Assembly (NCBI GenBank): GCA_963767835.1
Contig: CAVYFY010000004.1
Location: 1-64,000 of the forward strand
Reading direction: 5' to 3'
Source of the DNA: SIAQ01 sp963767835
GTDB taxonomy: Bacteria; Planctomycetota; Planctomycetia; Gemmatales; Gemmataceae
Length of the DNA: 64,000 nucleotides
Position numbers and translations under genes: made by a program. Position 1 is the first letter of the stretch. Every line of letters starts with the position of its first letter. The notes below the pieces were generated by a model that was given only the letters and a program-made list of their open reading frames with translations, was not told the origin of the DNA and searched no databases. Positions 48,030 through 58,224 of this stretch are shown piece after piece.

Positions 48030-50077
48030 TTGGAAATGATTTGTTGCGGGATCGGCAAGATAAGCGCCGCACCGCCTACAACACCGCCCTGGTAACCAGC
48101 TTGGTATCGGGCGTCATGTCGGTGGTTGGAGTTGTTGCCTTCATGCTACTGTTGCGGCGCCGTCTGATGGAGCGCATTGTCGCCGCCGCCGCGCTTGCCG
48201 AGCAGGCGGAGCGGCTACGCACCACGCTCGCCAGTATCGGGGATGCCGTCATCACGACCGACATCCAGGGCCGCATCACCGGCTTGAACGCCGTGGCCGA
48301 GTCATTGACGGGATGGAAAACCGAGGAAGCGGCGGGCTTACCGCTGGAAACTGTGTTCCGCATCGTGAATGAGCAGACACGCCGGCCGGTCGAGAATCCC
48401 GCGGCGCGAACCTTGCGAGAGGGCATCATTGTCGGGCTGGCAAACCACACCGTTCTTATTGCCAAAGATGGCACTGAGCGGCCGATCGACGACAGCGCTG
48501 CCCCCATTCGCTGCAAAAAAGGAGAGATTGTCGGCTGTGTACTGGTGTTTCGCGATGTCACTCAGCGCCGGCAGCATGACAACGACCTGCGCAAAAATCA
48601 AGAAATCTTCCAACTTGCCCACGGCATCGGCATGATCGGCCACTGGGTGTGGGACGCCGGCGCCGACGAGAACAAATGGTCCCCCGAAATTGAAGCGCTC
48701 TATGGCCTGAACCCTGGCACGTTCGAGGGCACCTACCAGGCTTGGGCGAAACTGATCCATCCCGATGACTTGTCCAAGGCGGAAGAGGAGGTCAAACAAG
48801 CCTTGAAAACGGGCAATTATTTCACCGAGTTCCGCGTGATCTGGCCCGACGGCACCATTCACTGGCTCGAGGCCCGAGCCAAGGTCTTCAAGGATGCCCA
48901 GGACAAGCCCACGAGCTTCATGGGCGTAAATATGGATATTACCGAGCGCAAGCAGATGGAGGAAGCGCTCAAAGACGCCGGCCGCCGTAAAGACGAGTTC
49001 CTGGCGACATTGGCCCATGAACTGCGCAATCCCCTGGCCCCGCTCCGCAATGCCCTCTCCATCCTCAATGTCGCTCCCGATAACCAAGAAGCCAAGGATT
49101 TGATGCACCGTCAGGTCGGCCTCATGGTGAGGCTCATCGACGATCTGCTCGATGTCAACCGCATCAGCCGCGGGACTCTGGAACTTCGCAAGGAGCGCGT
49201 CGAGTTGGCCACGGTGTTGCATCAGGCCGTCGAAACCTTCGGTCTGACCGCAGACTGTTCCTCGCGGGAAATAACGTTCGACCTTCCGCCGCGGCCGATA
49301 CACTTGAATGCCGATCCCGTCCGGTTGGTTCAGGTATTCGGCAACCTGATCAACAATGCCTGCAAATTCACGGAGCCGGGGGGCAAGATCACATTGACCG
49401 CACGGCTGCAGGGGAAGGACGTCTTGGTATCGGTGAAGGACACCGGCATTGGCATCGCGCCCGATAAGATCGACGGCATCTTCGAAATGTTCTCACAGGT
49501 CGATCCCTCATTTGAAGGATCGCGGGGCGGCCTGGGCATCGGCCTAGCCCTGGCAAAACGCCTCGTCCAGTTGCACGGCGGCAACATCAACGCCCATAGC
49601 GAGGGATCAGGCAAAGGGTGCGAATTCGTCATCTGCTTGCCGGTTTTCGAAGGCCCGGCGCCACCGGAATCGACTAAATCCGTCGAGGCCGCCACGCCGA
49701 GTCACCAGCGCCGCATTCTGGTTGTCGATGACAACCGGGACAGCGCCGACAGCCTCGCCATGCTGTTGCGGCTGACGGGGCACGAGACCCTGGCAGCATA
49801 CGATGGCGAGGAAGCCGTCCGGGCAGCGGAGAGCTTTCGGCCTGACACCATCTTGCTCGATATTGGCTTGCCGAAATTGAACGGCTACGACGTCTGCCGC
49901 CGCATTCGCGACCAGTCGTGGGGCAAGCGCATCATCATCATCGCGTTGACCGGCTGGGGGCAGGCGGACGATCGCCGCCGTTCCGTTGAGGCGGGCTTCA
50001 ACGGCCACTTGGTCAAGCCGGTGCACCATGCAGACCTGATGAAGGTGCTGGCCGATTTGCAGGCAAGGCCGGCGTGA
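48030..50077 (+). pseudogene. Hybrid sensor kinase, 3' part (PAS-PAS-HisKA-HATPase-REC)
   Basis: Sequence resumes NDLLRDRQDKRRTAYNTALV, exactly where CHASE3 should end, then a helix (SVVGVVAFMLLLRRR), PAS (LASIGDAVITTDIQGR), PAS with PAC (MDITERKQMEEAL), HisKA (LATLAHELRNPLAP), HATPase (NLINNACKFTEPGG, GGLGIGLALAKRLV) and receiver (ILVVDDNRDSAD, LLDIGLPKLNG, GHLVKPVHH). All catalytic motifs are intact. It has no obvious start of its own, although an internal start could give a soluble kinase. It is a close relative in layout of the kinase at 24482. Confidence 0.8.
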
Positions 50078-50190
50078 TTTCGGAAAAAGAATTTGTCGCC
50101 GATGGCGAAACCGTGACGCCCTCCTGGCGCCGACCGACCTTTGGTGCATTCCGCCGCACCGTTAATTCTTCTTAAGCATCACGCCAGCCT

Positions 50191-50569
50191 TTGGCCCCGA
50201 TCGCCACGACAGCGTACAAAATCCGCGTCCAGCCAAAACCACTTCAAAAAATGTGCCGCGAGGCAACAGGCCCGTTCCTGCTTGGCCGGACCATTTCGGA
50301 GCGGGTTTTGCTGCGCTTGCGGTGCGGCATGGAGTTCAACGATGGCGCGCTGCATGCGAAAGGTGAACCTCGACGTCCGCCACATCACGCAAACCGGCGG
50401 CAACTCCCTCTCCAACGCAAGAGTCTTGTGCTTCAAGTGCCACGAATCGACCAGCAGCATCGACGCTTATGAAGCAAGCCCCCCGGATTTTGGCCGCGAT
50501 ACCAAAGAAAAGGCGCTCGCCAAAGCTGGTTATCAGTGTGAATGCACGGCAACGGGCAAATGTCACTAA
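50191..50569 (+). pseudogene. HNH endonuclease-like gene, frameshifted
   Basis: Two frames combine: a first part with LRCGMEFNDGALHAK and, after a break near 50365, VNLDVRHITQTGGNSLSNAR and VLCFKCHESTSS. DVxHI...GGxNSxxNxxxLCxxCH is the HNH pattern, with the usual D before H changed to R. A second cysteine pair follows in KALAKAGYQCECTATGKCH. The 5' start is uncertain (a TTG at 50191 or ATG at 50251). Could be a frameshifted real gene or a relic. Confidence 0.45.
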
Positions 50570-50642
50570 CCGATTCCGCGCCGCCCAGTGAGCGGGTTCG
50601 CGGCCTGTCCGTAGCCAAGGATACCCGATATCCAGGCCGCGC

Positions 50643-52229
50643 ATGCCTCATCTGGCCGTCGCATCGGCACGCGAATTCCGCGCCGGCATCTCCCCGTCCA
50701 GCAGCGATCTCGGTAAATCACCTGGCATGGGCCATCAACCCGCACTCGACGACTTCCTGCAACTGGCGAAGCAGCATCGCCTCGTTCCCGTCTATCGGCA
50801 GCTCGTCGGCGATACGCTGACGCCGGTGACCGCGTTTCGCAAGATACAGGACGGCGACTGGTCGTTCCTCTTCGAAAGCGTCATCGGCGGCGAACGGCTG
50901 GGCCGGTACAGCTTTGTCGGCTCCGGGCCATTCCTGCGCTTCCAGGCATGGGGCCGTGAGGTCCGCATTGAGAAGCCGGAGCCGGACAAGGCGATTGTGC
51001 TTCAGAATGTGGGCGATCCACTCAAGTTGCTCGAAGCGATGCTGGCCGATTATGGCACGCCGCTGTTGCCGGGGTTACCTCGGTTTTGCGGCGGCGCGGT
51101 CGGCTATGCGGGCTATGACACCGTGCGCTATGTCGAGAAGCTTGAGCATCCGCCGCTGGATGATCGCGGGTTGCCGGACCTTTGTTTTGCGCTGTATGAT
51201 CGCATGGTCATTTTCGATCACATCAACAAGACGCTCGCGGTGGTCGCTCACGCCCATATAGCCCCCGGCGAATCGCCGGGGGCTATATATGCCGATGCGT
51301 GCGGGCGCGTCGATGAGCTGGTGCAGCGCTTGCAGCGGACGGACGCCGAGTTGCCGTTGTGCGATATTGCGGCGATTGGCTCGGTGCGGCGCGATTATCG
51401 CTCGAATTTCACGCCGGCCGATTTCGAGAAGGCGGTCGAGAAGGCGAAGGAGTACATCCGCGCCGGCGACATCTTTCAGGTGGTCCTGAGCCAGCGATTC
51501 GCCACGCAGACGACGGCCCAACCGTTCGACATCTACCGGACGTTGCGCGTCGTCAATCCGAGCCCGTTCATGTTTTATCTGTCATGCGGCCCCGATCTGC
51601 GGTTGGTCGGCAGCTCACCGGAGATTATGGTGCGCGTCGAGGGGGACAAGGTGACGATCCGCCCCCTCGCCGGCACGCGCCGACGCGGCAAAACCGAGGA
51701 GGAAGATCAACGCCTGGCCGACGAATTGATCGCCGACCCGAAGGAACGGGCCGAGCATATCATGCTCGTCGATCTGGGCCGAAATGATGTCGGCCAGGTC
51801 GCCCGCTATGGCACGGTGCAGCTTTCGGACGTGATGCAGGTGGAGCGCTATAGCCATGTGATGCACATTTGCAGCAACGTGACGGGCCGACTGGCGCCGG
51901 GCAAGACGGCGTTCGATGCGTTGCGCTCCTGTTTGCCGGCCGGGACTTTGAGTGGAGCGCCGAAGGTGCGGGCAATGCAGATCATCGACGAGCTGGAGCC
52001 GCACCGCCGCGGGCCATACGGCGGGGCGGTCGGCTACATCGATTTCTCCGGCAGCATGGACACCTGCATCGCACTGCGGACGATGGTGCTGCAAGGCCAA
52101 ACCGCCTACGTTCAAGCCGGCGCCGGCATCGTCGCCGACAGCGTGCCGGCCAGCGAACGCGAGGAGACGGAGAACAAGGCGATCGGGTTATTGCGGGCGT
52201 TGGAGATCGCGGAGACGCAGTTGCGGTAG
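50643..52229 (+). CDS. trpE: Anthranilate synthase component I
   Basis: Up to 528 residues. FLFESVIGGERLGRYSFVGS (feedback-site region), AKEYIRAGDIFQVVLSQRF, SSPEIMVRVEG, RPLAGTRRRG and LPAGTLSGAPKVRAMQI are the chorismate-binding motifs. It makes anthranilate from chorismate with the TrpG amidotransferase, which is not in this window. The start may instead be ATG at 50727 (MGHQPALDDFLQLAK); neither has a good ribosome site. A perfect palindrome is inserted in frame at 51256-51288, between the two halves of the protein. Confidence 0.93.
   Translation: MPHLAVASAREFRAGISPSSSDLGKSPGMGHQPALDDFLQLAKQHRLVPVYRQLVGDTLTPVTAFRKIQDGDWSFLFESVIGGERLGRYSFVGSGPFLRFQAWGREVRIEKPEPDKAIVLQNVGDPLKLLEAMLADYGTPLLPGLPRFCGGAVGYAGYDTVRYVEKLEHPPLDDRGLPDLCFALYDRMVIFDHINKTLAVVAHAHIAPGESPGAIYADACGRVDELVQRLQRTDAELPLCDIAAIGSVRRDYRSNFTPADFEKAVEKAKEYIRAGDIFQVVLSQRFATQTTAQPFDIYRTLRVVNPSPFMFYLSCGPDLRLVGSSPEIMVRVEGDKVTIRPLAGTRRRGKTEEEDQRLADELIADPKERAEHIMLVDLGRNDVGQVARYGTVQLSDVMQVERYSHVMHICSNVTGRLAPGKTAFDALRSCLPAGTLSGAPKVRAMQIIDELEPHRRGPYGGAVGYIDFSGSMDTCIALRTMVLQGQTAYVQAGAGIVADSVPASEREETENKAIGLLRALEIAETQLR
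51256..51288. repeat. Perfect 33-bp palindrome inside trpE
   Basis: ATATAGCCCCCGGCG (51256-51270), loop AAT, then its exact complement CGCCGGGGGCTATAT (51274-51288). It is read as HIAPGESPGAIYAD, a loop region of TrpE after AVVAHA. The perfect arms suggest a repeat inserted and kept in frame. Confidence 0.85.
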
Positions 52230-52356
52230 CTGGGCGCCGCTCCGTCGCACCTTGCAAGGAAAGGTTGTGTGGTTACTTTCTTTGCTCTCCGAAGGCACGC
52301 GAATTGACCACCCCATTCGGCAGCGGCTATGCCGCGCTAGGTTCATTCTTGGAGCC

Positions 52357-53235
52357 ATGATGCAAGTCGAACTCGTACAAGCGACGACGCGCGACGGCGT
52401 GCGGCTGGACGGCATGCTGCAAACGCCGGCGGCGGCGGGCGCCAAATTCGCGTGGCCCGTGGACGGCGTCTGTTGTGTGCATGGCACCGGCGGCAACTTC
52501 TATTCCTCTACGCTTTTCGACGCGCTCGGCGAACGCTGCCTGCAGCAAAGTTGTACCGTCCTGCGTGTCAACACGCGCGGGCATGACGGCATCAGCAACG
52601 CCGTCACCGCCAAGGGGGGCCGACGCCTCGGGGCCGCTTATGAAGTCGTGGACGATTGCCGGCACGATTTGACCGCGTGGATCGATTTGCTGAAATCACG
52701 CGTCGGCCCACGCGTTGGTTTGATCGGACACAGTCTCGGCGCCGTCAAGTGCCTGTATGCGCTGGCCCCTAAGGCGGCGCTTGAGGCTGCCTGCGTCATC
52801 GCCATCTCACCGCCACGGCTGTCGTATTCCTGGTTCTGCGGCAATCCGGAACGGGAGAAGTTCCTGGCGACCTATCACGAGGCTGACGCGCTGGTACAAG
52901 CCGGCCGGCCCGCAGCGCTGTTGGAGGTGCAATTGCCGTTGCCGATGGTTATCACGGCCGCCGGCTATGCCGAGAAATACGGTCCCGATGAGCGCTACAA
53001 CTACCTGAAATTCCTGAGCGGCGTTCATTGCCCGGCTCTTATCACGCTGGGGGAGATCGAAATCGCCAACAACATGGCATTTCGGTCCGCCCCGCAAGCA
53101 ATCGCCGAGCTCGGTCGCAATAATGTCATCGTCGCCACGCTTGCTCGGGCCGACCATTTCTACAGCGCCGCCCGAACCGAATTGCTCGACCGCATCGATC
53201 AATGGATTCTCGCACAACGGAGATCGCACCCATGA
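52357..53235 (+). CDS. Alpha/beta hydrolase family protein
   Basis: 292 residues. VCCVHGTGGNFYSS (oxyanion region) and the nucleophile elbow GLIGHSLGAVKCLY (GHSLG) define the fold; the late His is likely in ARADHFYSA and an Asp/Glu near TLGEIEIANN. No signal peptide. GGAGCC precedes the start. The stop overlaps the ATG of the downstream DUF2891 gene (CATGA), so they are coupled. Substrate unknown; esterase or lipase-like chemistry expected. Confidence 0.8.
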   Translation: MMQVELVQATTRDGVRLDGMLQTPAAAGAKFAWPVDGVCCVHGTGGNFYSSTLFDALGERCLQQSCTVLRVNTRGHDGISNAVTAKGGRRLGAAYEVVDDCRHDLTAWIDLLKSRVGPRVGLIGHSLGAVKCLYALAPKAALEAACVIAISPPRLSYSWFCGNPEREKFLATYHEADALVQAGRPAALLEVQLPLPMVITAAGYAEKYGPDERYNYLKFLSGVHCPALITLGEIEIANNMAFRSAPQAIAELGRNNVIVATLARADHFYSAARTELLDRIDQWILAQRRSHP

Positions 53236-54311
53236 AGCGATTCACCGCCGCCCTTACCGCGGTCCTTTTCACGGCACCGGCATTTGCCCAGGAAGCGAGC
53301 CTCGAGATGACGCAAAAGCAAGCCAGCGCGTTCGCCAAGCTCGCCCTCAAGGGGATTCAACGGGAGTATCCGAACAAGCCCGGCACCGTGCTCAACAGCA
53401 AGGCCGACATCAAGGGCCCGCGCGATTTTCATCCCGCGTTTTACGGCAGCTTCGACTGGCATTCGTCCGTGCACGGCCACTGGATGCTGGTGCGCGTCTT
53501 GCGGCGTTTTCCGAAGCTGCCCGAGTCCAAGCAAATCCGCACGGTGCTCGCCGAGCATCTGACCGCCAAGAACCTGCAAGCGGAAGCCGATTATTTCAAA
53601 GAGCCCAATCGCCAATCGTTTGAGCGGACCTACGGCTGGGCCTGGCTCTTGAAGCTGGCCGAGGAGCTGCACGCCTGGGACGATCCGGACGCGAAGGTCT
53701 GGGCGAAGAACCTCCAACCATTGAGGGATGTGATCGTCGAGCGCTATCTCGCGTTCTTGCCCAAGCAGACCTATCCCATCCGCAGCGGCGTCCATCCGAA
53801 TACGGCGTTCGGCCTGGCTTTCGCGCACGATTATGCCCGTGCCGTCAAGCACAAGGAGCTTGTCAAGCTGATCGAGCAGCGCAGCCGCGATTACTATGGC
53901 AAGGATGTCGATGCTTCGGCACGCTGGGAGCCGGACGGCGCCGATTTTTTTTCGCCGAGCTTGATGGAAGCCGATCTGATGCGGCGTGTGCTCCCGGCGG
54001 CGGAATATCGGACATGGCTGAAGGGATATCTGCCGGGATTGGCGAAGGGGGAACCGAAGACGCTGCTCGAGCCGGCGACGGTGGCCGACCGCAGCGATCC
54101 GCAGATCGTGCACCTGGACGGCTTGAACCTGAGCCGGGCCTGGTGCATGAACGGCATCGCCCGCAGCCTCGCCAAGGACGATCCGAGCCGCAAGGTGCTG
54201 ATCGAAGCGGCGGTACGTCACGCTGATGCCGCGCTCAAGCACGTTGCCAGCGGCGACTATGCTGGCGAGCACTGGCTAGCGTCGTTCGCGGTGTTGCTGT
54301 TGACGGAGTGA
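53232..54311 (+). CDS. DUF2891 family secreted protein
   Basis: 359 residues. A signal peptide (MKRFTAALTAVLFTAPAFA-Q) is followed by GIQREYPNKPGTVLNSKADI, FYGSFDWHSSVHGHWMLVRV, FERTYGWAWLLKLAEEL and SGVHPNTAFGLAFAHDYA. DUF2891 proteins have an (alpha/alpha)6-like fold and unknown activity; the His-rich DWHSSVHGHW could form a metal or catalytic site. Coupled to the upstream hydrolase gene. Confidence 0.85.
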   Translation: MKRFTAALTAVLFTAPAFAQEASLEMTQKQASAFAKLALKGIQREYPNKPGTVLNSKADIKGPRDFHPAFYGSFDWHSSVHGHWMLVRVLRRFPKLPESKQIRTVLAEHLTAKNLQAEADYFKEPNRQSFERTYGWAWLLKLAEELHAWDDPDAKVWAKNLQPLRDVIVERYLAFLPKQTYPIRSGVHPNTAFGLAFAHDYARAVKHKELVKLIEQRSRDYYGKDVDASARWEPDGADFFSPSLMEADLMRRVLPAAEYRTWLKGYLPGLAKGEPKTLLEPATVADRSDPQIVHLDGLNLSRAWCMNGIARSLAKDDPSRKVLIEAAVRHADAALKHVASGDYAGEHWLASFAVLLLTE

Positions 54312-54398
54312 ACCGTCCTGTTCCCGCCGGCGGCGCGTGGTTACAATATCGAGGTCAAGCAACAGCCAAGCCCGCGCGAACGCTAAACGGGGACGCGA

Positions 54399-57300
54399 AT
54401 GAGATATTTTCTTGTGGCGGTGGCATTTATTTCATCAGGCGCCATGTCTTTTGGCCAAACCGACGCCCCGCTGCCGCCGCGCGTCGCCGCCAAGGCGATG
54501 ACGCTGCCGCCCGGCTTCAAGGCGACCCTTTTTGCCGGTGAGCCCGATGTCGTGCAGCCGATCGCGTTTTGCTTCGATGATCGCGGCCGGCTCTGGGTCG
54601 CCGAATGCCTGTCGTATCCGAATTGGCAAAGCGATCCCAAGGCCGGCAAGGATCGCATCGTCATCTTCGAGGAAGGCGACAACGGCGCGTTCTCCAAGCG
54701 CACCGTCTTTGCCGACAACATCCAGAACATCTCCGGTATCAACTACGGCTTCGGCGGCATCTGGGTTTGCGCGACGCCGAATTTGCTCTTCATTCCAATC
54801 AAGGAAGTGCCGGTGAAAAAAGAAGCGAGAACGGGATCCGTAGGGTGGGTCGAGCAACGCGAGGCCCACCATTCCCTTGCAAGCAACGGTGGGCCTCACT
54901 CCGTTCGACCCACCCTACAGAAAGACGCCGAAACCAAAACCGTGCCCGCCGGGCCGCCGGAAATCGTCCTCGACGGCTGGTCGCTCCAGGCGAGCCACAA
55001 CGTCTTCAACAGCCTCACCTGGGGGCCAGACGGCTGGCTGTACGGCTGCAACGGCATCGTCGCAACTTCAAGAGTCGGCCGGCCCGGCACCCCGGATAAA
55101 GATCGCGTCCCCATCAACTGCGGCGTCTGGCGCTATCATCCGACCAAGAAGAAATTCGAGGCCGTCGCCCACGGCACCACCAATCCCTGGGGCCTCGATT
55201 TCGACGAGCACGGCGAGATGTTCATCACCAATTGCGTCATCGATCATCTCTGGCACGTCGTCCCCGGCGCCCATTATCAGCGCATGTACGGCGAGGACTT
55301 GAACCCGCACGTCTACAAATTGATGCCATCGATCTGCGACCACATCCACTGGGGCGGCGGCAACTGGACGAGCAGCCGGCGTCCTCTCCCCTCTCCCCTC
55401 GGGAGAGGGGCCGGGGGTGAGGGCGAGCGACCTGATTCCTACAAAATCCACAGCGAAGCCGGCGGCGGCCACGCTCACGTCGGCTGCATGATCTACCTCG
55501 GCGACAACTGGCCCGACCGTTACCGCGGCGGCGTCTTCATGTGCAACCTCCACGGCAACCGCATCAACCACGATATCCTCGAACGCAACGGCTCCACCTA
55601 CGTCGCCCGCCACGGCAAGGACTTCATGCTCGCCAACGACCCGTGGTTCCGCGGCATCGCCCTGCAATACGGCCCCGACGGCGGCGTCTACGTCAGCGAC
55701 TGGACCGACACCGGCGAATGCCACAACTACAAGGCCGTTGATCGCACGAATGGCCGCATCTTCAAAATCACATATGGCGACGTGAAGCCGTGGAAGGGCG
55801 ATTTGGCGAACCTGAGCGATCTGGAGTTGGCGAAGATGTTTAAACATCGGAACGAGTGGATGGTGCGCCACGCAAGGCGGGTTTTACAGGAGCGAGCGGT
55901 GCGGCGGAAAATCGATCCGAAAGCCATCGCAGTGCTTGAGGACGCTCTTACGAGCCATAGCCCGTCGTGGCACCGATTACGGGCACTTTGGGCCTTGCAT
56001 GGCGTCAAGGCGATTGATGGGCAGCTACTCGAGAAATTATTCAGCGACACGAACCGTCAAGAGAGTGAACATGTGCGGGCATGGGCTATGCAATTCTGGA
56101 CAGAAGATCCCAGCTTCGACGAATTTGGCGGTGTCACGCTACGGGACGTGGCAGCTGGTGATCCTTCGCCGCTCGTTCGCCTGCATTTGGCTGGAATCAT
56201 TCAAAAGGGTAACGAGGACCTCCGCTACCGGGTTGCGGCGCGCACTTCTCCAGCATTCTGAGGACAGCCGGGATTCCTTTTTACCACTTATGTACTGGTA
56301 CGGGATCGAGCCAATCGCGGGGGCCAAAAAGCGTTCCTCAGAAAGGGCCGTGTTCCTCAGGACCACGATTCCTCTGGTGCGCGAATACATTGCACGGCGT
56401 TGGAGCGAGGACGCAGAGCTGGCCCACGGATGGACCAACCCCGACGCTCTCAGTACCCTGTCCTGGAAATTCAGCAGACCCACCGATCAACGCGACATTT
56501 TGCGGCAGGCATGCAGGCTGCACTCGTCGGCCGCAGAACAGTCCCTATGCCGAAGCTCTGGGCAGAGTCCTTTCCTGATTTCATCAAAAGCCCCCTCCCC
56601 GAAGTGCGGGAGCGTGCCCTCGCCCTGGCCGTACAGTTCGGCGATGAACGCGGCTTCACGCTGCTGCGCAAGATCGTGCCGGATCGCGCTCAGCCTGTCA
56701 AGCAGCGCGAGGACGCGCTCAAGACGCTGCTCTTTCAGCAAAAGCCCGATCTGGTGCCGCTGTTGCAAGAACTGCTAAGCGATGAATCGCTGAGAGGCCC
56801 CGCCATCCGCGGCCTGGCGGCGTTCGATGACGCCAAGACGCCCAAGCTGATCGTGCAAGGTTATCCCAAGTGGAACGCCGGCGAGAAATCGGACGCCATC
56901 CAGACGCTGTCGGCGCGTGGGCCGTTTGCTCTTGCGCTCCTGGACGCCATCGAAGCCAAGGCGATTCCGCGCGGCGACATCAATTCGTACACGATCCGCC
57001 AACTGCAAACCTTGAAGTCGCCGGAGCTGGCCGCGAAACTGGCGAAGGTCTGGGGCGAAGTGCGGCCCGCGTCGGCTGACAAGGCGAAACTGATGGCGAA
57101 GTATAAGGCTGAGTTGACGCCGAGCATGCTCAAGAAAGCGAACCTCGCCAATGGCCGGGCGCTGTATCGCGAAATCGTGCGCCAACTGCCATCGCCTCTT
57201 CGGCGAAGGCGGCGACATCGGGCCTGATCTAACCGGCTCGCAGCGAAGCAATCTCGACTACATCCTGGAGAACGTGCTCGACCCCAGCGCGATCGTGCCC

Positions 57301-57558
57301 AAGGAATATCAGATCACGGTGGTGACGACCAAAGCCGGCCGAACGTTGAGCGGCATCATCAAGAAGGAATCGGACGCGGCGATCACGGTGCAATTGCAGA
57401 ATGAAGTCGTGGTGGTGCCGAAAGCGGACATCGACATGCGGACGCTGACGAAGGTGTCGATGATGCCGGAGGGCATTTTCGAGCCAATGCGGCTGGAGGA
57501 GGCGCGCGACCTGGTGGCATATCTGGCGTCGCCAGTGCAGGTGCCGCTGAAGAAGTGA
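54399..57558 (+). CDS. PVC-type dehydrogenase with HEAT-like repeats and CxxCH heme-binding domain, three frameshifts
   Basis: About 1050 residues when rejoined. Signal peptide (MRYFLVAVAFISSGAMSFG), then a six-bladed sorbosone-dehydrogenase-like propeller (PPGFKATLFAGEPDVVQP, CFDDRGRLWVAEC, GLDFDEHGEMFITNC, YGPDGGVYVSDWTDTGEC), HEAT-like helical repeats, and a C-terminal cytochrome-type site SCANCHRLFGEGG with IGPDLTGS. This is the TIGR02604-like family typical of planctomycetes, exported and presumably involved in periplasmic oxidation of sugars or polysaccharides. Breaks lie near 56240, 56515 and 57175. Two palindromic repeats are inserted in frame at 54840-54918 and 55383-55423. Confidence 0.88.
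54840..54918. repeat. In-frame 79-bp palindrome in the PVC-type gene
   Basis: Arms 54840-54870 and 54888-54918 match with few mismatches (GTAGGGTGGGTCGAGC at the outer end). It is translated as VGWVEQREAHHSLASNGGPH and on, a sequence with no place in the propeller fold. The same kind of palindrome (GGTGGGT...) is common between genes in many bacteria. Confidence 0.85.
55383..55423. repeat. In-frame GC-rich repeat in the PVC-type gene
   Basis: CCTCTCCCCTCTCCCCTCGG then GAGAGGGGCCGGGGGTGAGG: the centre (CCTCTCCC / GGGAGAGG) is self-complementary. It encodes RPLPSPLGRGAGGEGER. The sequence is a well-known widespread bacterial intergenic repeat type; here it lies in a loop of the protein. Confidence 0.75.
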
Positions 57559-57563
57559 CCACG

Positions 57564-57803
57564 TCAAGGACGCGGTGGTGCTTTGTAATCCGGCGGCGGC
57601 GGTGTTTTTTCCGGATCGATCTCGCCGCTCTCGACGGCCTCCCAATATTGGATTTTCGCCCATTCCGCCTCAACCTGTTTGCGACGCTCGCCGGTAAGAG
57701 GGCGGATGGTCGTGTCGCCGGGGCCATCGACTATCACGGTGATGTAGTCCTGGCTGCCGAACGGGGACTCATATTCCTCGCCGACATTGCGATCGCGATC
57801 CAT
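57564..57803 (-). CDS. 79-aa hypothetical protein, coupled to the DUF6941-like gene
   Basis: MDRDRNVGEEYESPFGSQDY then ITVIVDGPGDTTIRPLTGER and a Pro-rich end PPPPDYKAPPRP. Acidic, soluble. It starts three bases after the stop of the upstream gene, so the pair is likely an operon. No family recognised. Confidence 0.6.
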   Translation of the reverse strand: MDRDRNVGEEYESPFGSQDYITVIVDGPGDTTIRPLTGERRKQVEAEWAKIQYWEAVESGEIDPEKTPPPPDYKAPPRP

Positions 57804-57805
57804 GG

Positions 57806-58195
57806 CTATTTCTTCTTTCTGATCTTCAGATTCCGCTGCGCGACGAATTGACTGTCGGCAAGCAGCGTCACCTGGTAACCACCGGCAACTGGGAATGAGC
57901 AATCGCGCACGTGAAATATGAATTGCATTGTCGCCAGCGCCGCTGGAAACTGGGTGTCGAAAGCCCTCCGGTAAACTTCTTCCGCCGTGTCCAGGCGGTC
58001 AACCACTGCTTCAAGCCTAACGCTCCCGAGGCCATCGGTCAAGAGAGCGAACACAGTGAACGGAATAGGATCTGAAGGAAGCTTGACGGCGACTCGATGG
58101 CCGAAGCAATTGACGAGCGTCGCGTTGTGCGTCTTTTCCTCAATGAGGACCTGTTCGCACAACGACAGTCCGATTGCAATGGGCAATTTGGCCAT
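57806..58195 (-). CDS. DUF6941-like hypothetical protein
   Basis: 129 residues: MAKLPIAIGLSLCEQVLIEE, THNATLVNCFGHRVAVKLP, then FTVFALLTDGLG and FIFHVRDCSFPVAGGY. The beta-rich pattern and the start resemble a planctomycete family I recall as DUF6941; this is unchecked. Located just downstream of ftsH on the same strand (30-base gap), so possibly part of its transcript. Confidence 0.55.
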   Translation of the reverse strand: MAKLPIAIGLSLCEQVLIEEKTHNATLVNCFGHRVAVKLPSDPIPFTVFALLTDGLGSVRLEAVVDRLDTAEEVYRRAFDTQFPAALATMQFIFHVRDCSFPVAGGYQVTLLADSQFVAQRNLKIRKKK

Positions 58196-58224
58196 ATGTT
58201 GAACATGTTGAACTCCAAAAATCG

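Noticed and set aside
55068..55871. A 267-codon minus-strand frame in the PVC-type gene
   Set aside because: Val/Ala/Asp-rich mirror composition of the sense gene, no family resemblance.
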